Source of the DNA: Candidatus Brevundimonas phytovorans
GTDB lineage: Bacteria; Pseudomonadota; Alphaproteobacteria; Caulobacterales; Caulobacteraceae
Assembly: GCA_029203145.1 (NCBI GenBank)
Contig: CP119309.1
Span: forward strand, 1,885,001 to 1,949,000
Direction of reading: 5' to 3'
Length of the DNA stretch: 64,000 bases
Positions 24,822 to 33,056 of this stretch are shown piece by piece. How positions within the stretch are numbered: the stretch's first letter is position 1; each line of letters starts with the position of its first letter. A program made the translations under genes and the position numbers. The notes under the pieces are model-generated. The model saw only the letters and a list, made by a program, of their open reading frames with translations. It was not told the DNA's origin and did not search any database.

Positions 24822-25888
24822 TGCAGCTCGGCGAGGAACATCGCCTGATCGGTGACGCGGCCCAGTCCCTGCTGTCGGAAACGGCAGGGCTGGAGCGGCT
24901 GCGCGCGGTCGTCGAGGACCCGTCAGGCTGGGACGCCCCCCTCTGGTCCGCCATGGCTCAGGACATGGGCCTGATCGGCTTGATGATCCCCGACATCCAC
25001 GGCGGCGCCGGATTGGATGCCGCCGCCATGGCCCTGGTTTTGGAGGAAACTGGTCGGCGGCTCGCGGTCGTGCCCTTCTTCGAGACCGCAGTGCTCGGGG
25101 TTCAATCCCTGCTGATGGCCGGCGACGACGACCAGCAGGCGGCTTTGCTGCCCGGCGTCGCCTCGGGCGATCAGCGGATGACGGTGGCCGGACTGGCCGC
25201 CCGGCCCCATCTCGACAACCAGCGCCTCAGCGGCGTCGCCGACCACGTCAGCTTCGCCCACGTCGCCGACGCCCTGATCGTCTTTGCCGACGACGGGCGC
25301 ATCCTGCATGTCCCGAGCGATGCCCCCGGCCTGACCATCATCCGCACACCCGGCCTGGACCCCACCCGCCCCCTGTCGCGCGTCGTCTTCGACGTGGCCG
25401 CCGCCGATCTGACCGTCCTGTCGCAGGGATCGCAGGCGGCTCAGGATCGCATCCGCCTGCTGGGCGCCGGGCTCCTCGCCGCCGAACAGACCGGCGCCGC
25501 CGCCTTCTGCCTGGAGGCCACCGTCGCCTATGGCCGGGACCGCATCCAGTTTGGCCGCGCCATCGCCTCCTTCCAGGCGGTCAAGCATATGCTGGCCGAG
25601 ATGATGGTTCGGATCGAGGCCTCGCGCTCGGCCGTCCTCTACGCCGTCACCGCCATAGACCGGAACCTCGAGCTTGAAGACGCCTGCGCCGTCGCGGCCT
25701 CCTGGGCGACCGAGACCCTGCAAAAGTGCGCGGCCGATCAGATCCAGTTGCATGGCGGGGTCGGCTTCACCTGGGAACACCACGCCCACCTCTATTTCAA
25801 ACGCGCGCGATCAAGCGCCAGCTGGCTGACCTCCCCGTCCAGCCACCGCGAGATGATCGCCGCTCGCCTGTTCGGAGACGCCGCATGA
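24821..25888 (+). CDS. Acyl-CoA dehydrogenase, short subunit type
   Basis: This 355-aa protein resembles the short partner at 21696. It has YGRDRIQFGRAIASFQAVKH near 230 and IQLHGGVGFTWEHHAHLYFKR near 307, with no Glu at the canonical catalytic position. Short subunits of this kind need a larger partner; the only unpaired large one nearby is encoded at 28734, four genes downstream in the same operon. It could instead share the subunit encoded at 20543. ATG 24821 overlaps the previous stop and its own stop overlaps the next start (ATGA). Confidence 0.87.
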   Translation: MQLGEEHRLIGDAAQSLLSETAGLERLRAVVEDPSGWDAPLWSAMAQDMGLIGLMIPDIHGGAGLDAAAMALVLEETGRRLAVVPFFETAVLGVQSLLMAGDDDQQAALLPGVASGDQRMTVAGLAARPHLDNQRLSGVADHVSFAHVADALIVFADDGRILHVPSDAPGLTIIRTPGLDPTRPLSRVVFDVAAADLTVLSQGSQAAQDRIRLLGAGLLAAEQTGAAAFCLEATVAYGRDRIQFGRAIASFQAVKHMLAEMMVRIEASRSAVLYAVTAIDRNLELEDACAVAASWATETLQKCAADQIQLHGGVGFTWEHHAHLYFKRARSSASWLTSPSSHREMIAARLFGDAA

Positions 25889-26673
25889 GCCGCATCAACA
25901 CCCCGCCCGCCTATCCCGAGCCGCGCGGCCTGCTAAAGGGCAAGACCGCCGTTGTCACCGCCGCCGCCGGCACGGGCATCGGCTTCTCGGCCGCCCGTCG
26001 CGCCGCCGAGGAAGGCGCGACCCTGCTGATCTCGGACTTCCACGAACGGCGCCTGAACGAGGCCGCCGACGCCATCGCCCAGGTCGTCGGCGTCCGCCCC
26101 GAAACCGTCGTCTGCGACGTGACCCGCCAGGAGGATGTCGACGCCCTGCGCGACGCCGCCGTCGCACGTCTGGGCCGTGTCGATGTCCTGATCAACAACG
26201 CCGGTCTGGGCGGAGAAGTCGACGTGGTCGACATGACCGACGACCAGTGGTCGCGGGTGATGGACGTGACCCTGACCTCCGTCTTCCGCATGAGCCGGGC
26301 CTTCCTGCCGGTCATGTACGCGGCCCAGAGCGGCGCCATGGTCAACAACGCCTCGGTCCTCGGCTGGCGCGCCCAGAAGGGTCAGGCCCACTACGCCGCC
26401 GCCAAGGCCGGGGTCATGGCCTTCACCCGCTGCGCCGCCCTTGAGGCCGCTGACCACGGCGTCAGGATCAATGCGGTGTCGCCCAGTCTGGCCATGCACC
26501 CCTTCCTGGCCAAGGTCACGACCGACGAGGCCCTGGCCGAACTGGTCAAGCGCGAGGCCTTTGGTCGCCCGGCCGAGGTCTGGGAGATCGCCAACATCAT
26601 GATCTTCCTGGCCAGCGACCTGTCCTCCTACATGACCGGCGAGATCATCTCGGCCTCCAGCCAGAGGGCCTGA
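25885..26673 (+). CDS. Short-chain dehydrogenase/reductase
   Basis: This 262-aa classical SDR has TAAAGTGIG at 25-33 for NAD(P), INNAG near 103, and S157, Y170 and K174 in YAAAK. The about 20-residue N-terminal lead (NTPPAYPEPRGLLKGK) is typical of the steroid C/D-ring SDRs of actinobacteria, where IpdF oxidises or reduces the 5-hydroxyl of HIP-CoA. I therefore consider an IpdF-like role possible but unproven. ATG 25885 overlaps the previous stop by 4 nt; the MaoC gene follows after 2 nt. Confidence 0.87.
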   Translation: MSRINTPPAYPEPRGLLKGKTAVVTAAAGTGIGFSAARRAAEEGATLLISDFHERRLNEAADAIAQVVGVRPETVVCDVTRQEDVDALRDAAVARLGRVDVLINNAGLGGEVDVVDMTDDQWSRVMDVTLTSVFRMSRAFLPVMYAAQSGAMVNNASVLGWRAQKGQAHYAAAKAGVMAFTRCAALEAADHGVRINAVSPSLAMHPFLAKVTTDEALAELVKREAFGRPAEVWEIANIMIFLASDLSSYMTGEIISASSQRA

Positions 26674-26675
26674 CC

Positions 26676-27131
26676 ATGGGGGTCGTCTTCGCAACCCCCG
26701 ACGCCCTGCTGACCGCCGAAGGGCGTGATCTGGGCGTGACCGACTGGCTCGATATCGACCAGGACCGCATCACACGCTTCGGCGAGACCACCGGCGACAT
26801 GCAGTGGATCCACGTCGATCCCCAACGCGCCGCCGAGGGTCCTTTCGGCGGCACGATCGCCCACGGCTATCTGACGCTGAGCCTGATCAACGCCTTCATG
26901 CCGGACCTGATCACGGTCCACGGGGTCTCGTCGGGTCTCAATATCGGCCTGGACCGGGTGCGCTTCCTCGCGCCCGTCAGGGTGGGATCACGCATCCGGG
27001 CCCGGGGCCTGCTCAGCCGCGCCGAGATAAAGGGCGCTGCCGTTCAGGTGACGATCGACGTCTCGATCGAGATCGAGGGTCACGACAAGCCCGCCTGCGT
27101 CGCCTCCATCATCAGCCGCTACATCCCCTAG
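26676..27131 (+). CDS. MaoC-like (R)-specific enoyl-CoA hydratase
   Basis: This 151-aa single hot-dog domain protein carries the hydratase-2 motif: Asp in GDMQWIHVD and His in the same block (near residues 44-50), followed by GPFGGTIAHGYLTLSL. These are the catalytic Asp/His pair and the loop of MaoC hydratases. It adds water to a 2-enoyl-CoA to give the R-3-hydroxyacyl-CoA, which suits the MFE-2-like SDR encoded three genes upstream. Steroid MaoC enzymes in actinobacteria are often two-domain; this single-domain form should be a homodimer. Confidence 0.9.
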   Translation: MGVVFATPDALLTAEGRDLGVTDWLDIDQDRITRFGETTGDMQWIHVDPQRAAEGPFGGTIAHGYLTLSLINAFMPDLITVHGVSSGLNIGLDRVRFLAPVRVGSRIRARGLLSRAEIKGAAVQVTIDVSIEIEGHDKPACVASIISRYIP

Positions 27132-27139
27132 AGGCCGCC

Positions 27140-27529
27140 ATGTCGCTGACGCCCCAATCCATGATGGAGACCGTCGAGGCCTATATCGCCGCCTTCGACC
27201 GCGCCGACGCCCAGGCCGTCGCCGCCCTCTACGCCCTCGACGCCGAGGTGCGCGATCCTGCCGACGCCGAACCCATCAGGGGACGCGACGCCATCCACGC
27301 CTTCTATGCGCAATCCATGGCGACCGGCGCCCGGCTGCGTCTGGACGGGCCGGTCCGCGTGGTCGGCAGCGTCGCCGCCTTCGCTTTCAGCGTCCATCTG
27401 AACCTGCCGCAAGGCGCGGCCCGGATCGATGTCATCGACACCTTCGAATTCAACCCCGACGGCCTCATCGCTCGGATGACCGCCTACTGGGGCCCCAACA
27501 ATATGCACGGATTTCTGGAGCAAGCCTGA
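27140..27529 (+). CDS. ksi: Steroid delta-isomerase (3-oxo-delta5-steroid isomerase)
   Basis: This 129-aa protein of the NTF2-like fold aligns along its length with Comamonas ketosteroid isomerase: Y15 in VEAYIAAFD, catalytic base D39 in VRDPADAEP, and D100 in VIDTFEFN correspond to Tyr14, Asp38 and Asp99 (Comamonas numbering). The C-terminal YWGPNNMHG matches the FGEKNIHA end. It moves the C5-C6 double bond of 3-oxo-delta5 steroids to C4-C5, an early step before ring opening. Its presence inside the C/D-ring operon is a strong sign that the whole cluster serves steroids rather than other aromatics. Confidence 0.9.
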   Translation: MSLTPQSMMETVEAYIAAFDRADAQAVAALYALDAEVRDPADAEPIRGRDAIHAFYAQSMATGARLRLDGPVRVVGSVAAFAFSVHLNLPQGAARIDVIDTFEFNPDGLIARMTAYWGPNNMHGFLEQA

Positions 27530-28734
27530 TGCGCGAAGCCGCTATCGTTTCCACCGCCCGAACCGGCGTCGGCAAGGCCTATCGGGGCGCCTTCAACAAC
27601 ACCGAAGCCCCAGTCCTGTCCGCCCATGTCATCGACGCCGCCGTCGCGCGCGCCGGGATTGATCCGGCCCGAGTCGATGACCTCTACCTTGGGGTCGGCA
27701 ACCACTGGGGCACCCAGAGCTACAATCTGGGTCGGCTCAGCGTCCACGCCTCGGTCCTGCCGGATGAAACCGTGTCGGGCTTTACCCTGGACCGCAAATG
27801 CTCGTCCGGCCTCAACGCCCTGGCTCTGGCCGCTCGCGGCGTCATGACGGACGAGATCGACGTCGCCGTCACCGGCGGGGTCGAGAGCATCTCACTGACC
27901 CTGAACAAGCACGCCCCCACCTTCCGCAACCGCTCGAAACGGGTCATCGCCCACGATCCTCATGCCTATATGGCCATGATCGAGACCGCCGAACTGGTGG
28001 CCGACCGTTACAACGTCAGCCGCGAGGACCAGGATCGGTTCGCGGCCCTGAGCCAGCAGCGCGCCGCCGCCGCCCAGGCCGCCGGCCTGTTCGACGACGA
28101 GATCGTGCCCCTGACCACCACCCGCACCCTGTTCGCCAAGACGGGCGAGGAGACGGGCGAGGAAGAGATCACCCTGTCGGCGGACGAAGGCGTCCGGGCC
28201 GGCACCACCTATGAGGCCCTGGCCGGCCTGAAGCCGGTGTTCAAGGACGGACTCGTCATCAAGGAAGGCCGTCACGTCACCGCCGGCAACGCCAGCCAGC
28301 TGTCGGACGGCGCCTCGGCCCAGGTGGTGATGGACCTCGCCACGGCGCAGAAAGAGAACCTGCCCGTGCTGGGGGTCTATCGAGGCTTCCAGGTCGCGGC
28401 CTGCAAGGCTGAGGAAATGGGCATCGGCCCCGTCTTCGCCATCCCCAAGCTGCTGAAGCGCGCGGGCCTGACGATGCAGGACATCGGCCTGTTCGAGATT
28501 AACGAGGCCTTCGCCTCCCAGGCCCTCTACTGCCAGCGTCATCTGGACATTGATCCCGACAAGCTCAACGTCAACGGCGGCGGCATCGCCATCGGCCACC
28601 CCTTCGGCATGACTGGATCCCGCCTGGTCGGCCACGCCCTGATCGAGGGCAAGCGTCGCGGCGTGAAATATGTGGTCGTGTCCATGTGCGTCGCGGGCGG
28701 CATGGGAGCGGCCGGCCTGTTCGAGGTGGCCTGA
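27529..28734 (+). CDS. Thiolase (FadA6-like)
   Basis: This 401-aa thiolase has nucleophile C91 in DRKCSSGLNAL, catalytic His in GIAIGHPFGMTGSRL near 363, and a second Cys in VSMCVAGGMGAAG near 386. The loop HPFGMTG, instead of the common HPIGATG, is what I recall from steroid C/D-ring thiolases of the FadA6 kind. It starts on the last base of the isomerase stop codon and its stop shares a base with the next gene. It would release acetyl-CoA or a larger acyl-CoA from the ring-opened C/D chain. Confidence 0.92.
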   Translation: MREAAIVSTARTGVGKAYRGAFNNTEAPVLSAHVIDAAVARAGIDPARVDDLYLGVGNHWGTQSYNLGRLSVHASVLPDETVSGFTLDRKCSSGLNALALAARGVMTDEIDVAVTGGVESISLTLNKHAPTFRNRSKRVIAHDPHAYMAMIETAELVADRYNVSREDQDRFAALSQQRAAAAQAAGLFDDEIVPLTTTRTLFAKTGEETGEEEITLSADEGVRAGTTYEALAGLKPVFKDGLVIKEGRHVTAGNASQLSDGASAQVVMDLATAQKENLPVLGVYRGFQVAACKAEEMGIGPVFAIPKLLKRAGLTMQDIGLFEINEAFASQALYCQRHLDIDPDKLNVNGGGIAIGHPFGMTGSRLVGHALIEGKRRGVKYVVVSMCVAGGMGAAGLFEVA

Positions 28735-29906
28735 TGTCCGTCGACTTCGCGCCCGAACTGTCCGCCTTTCGTGCAGAGGCCGCCGCGTGGCTGGCCAGTC
28801 AACTGGACGGCCCCTTCAATGATCTGAAGGGGCAGGTCAATCAGGTGGACCATGTCGCGCGTCGTCGCCAATGGGAACAGACCCTCGGCGCGGCCGGGTG
28901 GAGCACGATCGGCTGGCCTGTCGAGTACGGCGGGCGTGACGCCACCGTGGCCGAACAGGTGGTCTTCGCCGAGGAATACGCCCGCGCCAAGGGCCCGCCC
29001 CGTGTCGGCCATCTGGGGGTCGAGCTTCTCGGTCCGACGTTGATTGCGCTGGGCGACGAGGATCAGAAGCGCCGCTTCCTGCCCGCAATCCAGAGCGGCG
29101 ACGCCATATGGTGCCAGGGCTATTCCGAGCCCGGCGCCGGATCGGACCTGGCTGCGGTCCAGACGCGGGCCCGCCTCGATGACGGCCGCTATGTCATCGA
29201 CGGCCAGAAGATCTGGACCTCTATGGGGGCCATTGCCGACTGGTGCTTCGTCATCGCCCGCACCGAGGCCGGCAGCGTCGGCCCCAAGGGGCTGTCCTTC
29301 CTCCTGGTCCCGATGGACCAGCCGGGCGTCGAAACTCGTCCCATCCGCCAGATGACCGGCGAGTCCGAGTTCGCCGAGGTCTTCTTCGACGGCGCCCTGG
29401 CGCTCGAAATCGACCGGGTCGGACCCGAGGGCGAGGGCTGGACCGTGGCCATGGCCCTGCTGGGCTATGAGCGCGGCGTCTCGACCCTGGGCCAGCAGAT
29501 GCATTTCCAGACCGAGCTGGACCAGATCGTCGCCGCCGCCAGCGCCAACGGCAAGTCGCGTGATCCGCTGATCCGTCAGAAGATCGCACAGGCCCATGCG
29601 GGTCTGCGGATCATGCGCTTCAACGCCCTGAGGATGCTCGAAGGCCAGGACAGCGCCCACCTGTCGGGCGCCGCCTACACCTACAAGCTCTACTGGTCCT
29701 CGTGGCGTCGCGATCTGGGCGAACTGGCCATGGACGTCCTCGGCCAGGACGGCGAGTTGGCCGAGGCCGACGGCGGCTTCGACGGCCTGACCAACATGTT
29801 CCTGATGTCGCGCGCAGACACCATCTACGCCGGCGCCAGCGAGATCCAGAAGAACATCATCGCCGAGCGCGGTCTCGGCCTGCCGAGGGAGCCACGAGGC
29901 CGATGA
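28734..29906 (+). CDS. Acyl-CoA dehydrogenase, large subunit type
   Basis: This 390-aa acyl-CoA dehydrogenase has YSEPGAGSDLAAVQT near 130 and ends IYAGASEIQKNIIAERGLGLPR. The canonical Glu is replaced by Ala, with a Glu at helix G in GYERGVSTLG near 245 as alternative base. The layout matches the 381-aa large subunit at 20543. Its natural short partner is probably the product of 24821, four genes upstream. In the known pathway FadE30-type enzymes desaturate HIP-CoA right after the CoA ligase. The ligase gene follows here with an ATGA overlap, which supports that role. Confidence 0.9.
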   Translation: MSVDFAPELSAFRAEAAAWLASQLDGPFNDLKGQVNQVDHVARRRQWEQTLGAAGWSTIGWPVEYGGRDATVAEQVVFAEEYARAKGPPRVGHLGVELLGPTLIALGDEDQKRRFLPAIQSGDAIWCQGYSEPGAGSDLAAVQTRARLDDGRYVIDGQKIWTSMGAIADWCFVIARTEAGSVGPKGLSFLLVPMDQPGVETRPIRQMTGESEFAEVFFDGALALEIDRVGPEGEGWTVAMALLGYERGVSTLGQQMHFQTELDQIVAAASANGKSRDPLIRQKIAQAHAGLRIMRFNALRMLEGQDSAHLSGAAYTYKLYWSSWRRDLGELAMDVLGQDGELAEADGGFDGLTNMFLMSRADTIYAGASEIQKNIIAERGLGLPREPRGR

Positions 29907-31441
29907 GCTCCCTGCCCCTCTCCATTCCCGACGCCGCCCGCAGGGCCGCCCAGCGCTGGCCCGACGCCACAGCGCTGATCGAGGGCGACCAGAGCTGGAC
30001 CTTCACCGCTCTGTGGCGAGACGCCCTCGCCTTCGCCGCCGCCTGCCAGGCGATGGGCCTGGGCCACGGCGACCGCGTCGCCATCTGGGCCCCCAACAGC
30101 CGCGAGTGGATTCTGGCCGCCCTCGGCGCCCAGACCCTCGGCTGCGTCCTGGTGCCGCTCAATACCCGCTTCAAGGGCGCCGAGGCCGCCGACCTGATCC
30201 GGCGCGCCGGGGTCCGGGTGCTGTTCACGGTCAGCGAATTCCTCGGCGTCCGCTATCCGTCGCTGATTGCGACGGAGGATGTCCCCGCCCTGGAGCGCAT
30301 CGTCCTTCTGGATCAGTTGGACGACTTCCTGGCAGCGGGCGCCGAGGCCGACCTCGACGCTCTGGACGCCGCCGCCGCGCGTCTGTCGCCCGATGACCTG
30401 TCCGACATCATCTTCACCTCGGGCACCACCGGCGCGCCCAAGGGCGCCTTGTCCGCCCACGGCCAGGTCGTCGCCGTCATCACCGGCTGGAGCGAGCGTA
30501 TCGACCTGCGAGAAGGCGACCGCTTCCTGATCGTGAATCCCTTCTTCCATACCTTCGGCTACAAGGCCGGCTGGGTCGCCTGCCTGCTGCGAGGCGCCGC
30601 CATCGTCCCCATGCCGATCTTCGACGTCGAGGGCGCGGCCAGCCTCGTCGAGGCCGCCCGCATCACCGTCCTGCCCGGCCCCCCGACCATCTACCAGTCC
30701 CTGCTGACCCTGCAGAACACCGACCGCCGCCGTGACCTGTCGTCTCTTCGTGTGGCCATCACCGGCGCCGCGCCCGTCCCTCCGGTCCTGATCGAACGGA
30801 TGAGCCGCGAACTGGGCATGGAGCGGGTCGTGAACGGCTACGGCATGACCGAATGCAGCGTCATCTGCATGAGCCGCCCTGAAGACGACGCCGAGACTGT
30901 TTCGTCCACTTGCGGGCCCCCGCTCGACGGCGTCGAGCTCTGCTGCGTCGACGCCGAGGGCCGAGCCCTGCCTGTCGGCGAGGCCGGCGAAATCTGGGTC
31001 CGCTCCGCCCTCGTCATGCGCGGCTATCTGGACGACCCCGCCGCGACGGCCGCCGCCATCGACGCCGACGGCTGGCTGCACACCGGCGACATCGGCGTTC
31101 TTGATGCGCGCGGCTACCTGAAGGTCACCGACCGCAAGAAGGACATGTATATCTGCGGCGGCTTCAACTGCTATCCGGCCGAAATCGAGAAGGTCCTGTC
31201 GGAGCATCCCGGCGTCGAGATCGCAGCGGTCATCGGTGTCCCGGACGAACGCATGGGCGAGGTCGGGCGCGCCTTCATCGTGCTGCGTCCGGGCGCGCAA
31301 CTAACCGAGACCGAGTTGCTGGCCTGGGCCCGCGAGATCATGGCCAACTACAAGGCGCCTCGTTCGATCCGCATCGTCCCGGACCTGCCCCGCAACCCGG
31401 CCGGCAAGGTGCTGAAGACGCGTCTGCGCGACCATGCCTGA
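29903..31441 (+). CDS. fadD3: FadD3-like acyl-CoA synthetase (HIP-CoA ligase)
   Basis: This 512-aa AMP-forming ligase has the P-loop FTSGTTGAPKGA near 172, GYGMTEC near 312, the hinge segment TGDIGVLDARGYLKVTDRKK near 393, and a C-terminal catalytic Lys in NPAGKVLKTRL. It activates a carboxylic acid with ATP and CoA. As the last gene of the operon holding all C/D-ring enzymes, the best substrate is the C/D-ring acid HIP (DOHNAA) released by HsaD, as for FadD3/ScdA. A side-chain ligase is the alternative. The start overlaps the dehydrogenase stop by 4 nt. Confidence 0.9.
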   Translation: MSSLPLSIPDAARRAAQRWPDATALIEGDQSWTFTALWRDALAFAAACQAMGLGHGDRVAIWAPNSREWILAALGAQTLGCVLVPLNTRFKGAEAADLIRRAGVRVLFTVSEFLGVRYPSLIATEDVPALERIVLLDQLDDFLAAGAEADLDALDAAAARLSPDDLSDIIFTSGTTGAPKGALSAHGQVVAVITGWSERIDLREGDRFLIVNPFFHTFGYKAGWVACLLRGAAIVPMPIFDVEGAASLVEAARITVLPGPPTIYQSLLTLQNTDRRRDLSSLRVAITGAAPVPPVLIERMSRELGMERVVNGYGMTECSVICMSRPEDDAETVSSTCGPPLDGVELCCVDAEGRALPVGEAGEIWVRSALVMRGYLDDPAATAAAIDADGWLHTGDIGVLDARGYLKVTDRKKDMYICGGFNCYPAEIEKVLSEHPGVEIAAVIGVPDERMGEVGRAFIVLRPGAQLTETELLAWAREIMANYKAPRSIRIVPDLPRNPAGKVLKTRLRDHA

Positions 31442-31490
31442 TCCGACGCCCTCCATTCGCTCTTGCCGAAACCGCGCGACCCGCTAGTTT

Positions 31491-31511
31491 TCATACATAT
31501 ATTCATTTTGG
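31491..31511. promoter_or_regulatory. Candidate regulator site, copy 1
   Basis: TCATACATATATTCATTTTG is a looser copy of the motif at 33057 and 39779. It lies about 30 nt upstream of the 31540 gene start, in an A/T-rich gap after the FadD3-like gene, and is followed by the ribosome-binding site GGGGAGGGAG. Position fits either a promoter element or an operator. Confidence 0.4.
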
Positions 31512-31539
31512 CGAAATCCTGGGGAGGGAGATCAAGACC

Positions 31540-32208
31540 ATGACCATCCACGACACGTCACGACGCTCCATGGGCCATACGGCCCTGCACTATCCCAAAG
31601 CCGAAGACGCCAAGGCCGCCGAGCGCCTCCTGACGCTTCTGGGGTTTATCAAGACCCAGGAACTGCCGCTGCCCGCAGGCGCCTTCTACCGCTTTGTCAC
31701 CGCCAATCAGCACCATGCTCGCGGCGACGGCATCGTCTATGTCTCGGCCTGCCCGCCCGCCCAACGTGACTATTTCGACGCCGTCAGGGCGGCGCTGAAG
31801 TTCGGCCAGCCTGACGAACATCCGTCCGTCGCCGCCCTGCGCGCCGCCCAGGTGCAGGACCCCGAATACGCCTTCCACCTCGGCATTCTCACCGACAGTC
31901 TGGATGACCTTGAGGCGACCATGATCGGCTTGCAGCAGGCCGCTGAAAGCGATCCGCTTCTGAAGGACCGCATCACCGTGTCCTACAATCGTCCGATGGC
32001 GGGCGATCCCGTTGTCGATGGACGCCTGGACGCCTCCCCCGTCTTCGGCGACGTCACGCGGTACGCCTATGGCCGCAACGGCGTGCAGGCCTTTATCGCG
32101 ACGGACCTTCTGATCAACGGGCCGACGGGCGACAGCCTGGTGATCGAGCTCGACTACATCTGGCCTGACGCAACCAATCATATCCTTTCTGTCGTGGAGT
32201 TCGGCTAA
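31540..32208 (+). CDS. Uncharacterised protein coupled to a 3-alpha-HSD gene
   Basis: I do not recognise this 222-aa protein. It has no signal peptide or membrane segment and begins with a strong ribosome-binding site (GGGGAGGGAG). Notable blocks are GHTALHYPKAEDAKAAERLL near 12-31, NQHHARGDGIVYVSA near 51-65, and ELDYIWPDATNHILSVVEFG at the end. The early GH...LHYP...A..LLTLLGF pattern is reminiscent of the start of a glyoxalase/VOC domain, but that is weak. Its TAA shares a base with the ATG of the SDR gene (TAATG), so the two are probably made in step and may act on the same steroid. Confidence 0.8.
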   Translation: MTIHDTSRRSMGHTALHYPKAEDAKAAERLLTLLGFIKTQELPLPAGAFYRFVTANQHHARGDGIVYVSACPPAQRDYFDAVRAALKFGQPDEHPSVAALRAAQVQDPEYAFHLGILTDSLDDLEATMIGLQQAAESDPLLKDRITVSYNRPMAGDPVVDGRLDASPVFGDVTRYAYGRNGVQAFIATDLLINGPTGDSLVIELDYIWPDATNHILSVVEFG

Positions 32209-32969
32209 TGGGTCGTTATCTTGTCACCGGCTCCGCCTCGGGCATCGGCCAATCCGTCGCCCAAGCCCTCAAGGCCGAGGGCCATCAGGTCATTGGCGTC
32301 GATCTGAGAGAGGCCGAGATCATCGCCGACCTCGCCACCGCTGAAGGCCGGGCCGCCCTGGTCGTCGAGGCCGAGCGTCTGTCAGGCGGCGTGCTCGACG
32401 GCGTGGTGGCCGCTGCGGGCCTGTCGCGCGCGGACATTGCCGACGTCACCCTGGCGGTGAACTATTTCGGCGCCGTGGCCACGCTCGAAGGCCTGCGGCC
32501 ATTGCTGGCGCGGGCCGAGCGCGGTCGCGCGGTCGTCCTCTGCTCCACGGCGGCGCTGCTGGGGGGCGACGAGGACGTGGTCGCCGCCTGCCTCGACGGC
32601 GACGAAGCCCTGGCCCAGACACGACTGACCGCCAATCCCTGGACCGTCTACATGACCTCAAAGCTGGCGTTGGCGCGCTGGCTGCGCCGAACGGCCGTCC
32701 AGCCGGAATGGGCCGGCGCCGGACTGCTGCTCAACGCCGTGGCGCCCGGCGTGGTGAAGACCCCCATGACAGCGCCGCTTCTGGCGGATGAAAACATGCT
32801 GGCCATGGTCGCCCAGGCCAATCCCATGGCGGTCAAGGACTATGCAGAGCCCGCCGAGATCGCCGAGAGCATTCTGCATCTGCTCATGCTCAAGGGTCAC
32901 TATGTGGTGGGCCAGATCCTCTACAGCGACGGTGGAACCGACGCGATCATGAGGCCTGACACGCTCTAA
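32208..32969 (+). CDS. hsdA: 3-alpha-hydroxysteroid dehydrogenase/carbonyl reductase (HsdA-like SDR)
   Basis: This 253-aa SDR has TGSASGIG at 7-14, S113, Y148 and K152 (YMTSK). It resembles Comamonas testosteroni 3-alpha-HSD beyond the family motifs: VIGVDLREAEIIADLATAEG (near 28-47) corresponds to the HsdA segment VGIDIRDAEVIADLSTAEG, and both end in a DGG-D-A-MRP tail. It would oxidise the 3-alpha-hydroxyl of steroids or bile acids to the ketone at pathway entry. As in HsdA there is an extra stretch between the active-site Ser and Tyr (about 115-143). It is translationally coupled to the 222-aa orphan. Confidence 0.88.
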   Translation: MGRYLVTGSASGIGQSVAQALKAEGHQVIGVDLREAEIIADLATAEGRAALVVEAERLSGGVLDGVVAAAGLSRADIADVTLAVNYFGAVATLEGLRPLLARAERGRAVVLCSTAALLGGDEDVVAACLDGDEALAQTRLTANPWTVYMTSKLALARWLRRTAVQPEWAGAGLLLNAVAPGVVKTPMTAPLLADENMLAMVAQANPMAVKDYAEPAEIAESILHLLMLKGHYVVGQILYSDGGTDAIMRPDTL

Positions 32970-32986
32970 GGCATTCCTGACTTCCT

Positions 32987-33030
32987 ACGCAAAGGACGCA
33001 ATTGGCCCCGGCCGGTTGCGTCTTTTGCGT
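32987..33030. terminator. Large hairpin, probable terminator after hsdA
   Basis: ACGCAAAGGACGCAA (32987-33001) pairs with TTGCGTCTTTTGCGT (33016-33030) with one mismatch, and the GC-rich interior continues the stem almost to the tip. It lies 17 nt after the SDR stop codon. Only a short T run follows, so it may be a weak terminator or also a protein-binding site, since ACGCAA occurs twice in each arm. Confidence 0.55.
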
Positions 33031-33056
33031 TTCAGCCCCTTGCATCCCTCGAGAAA

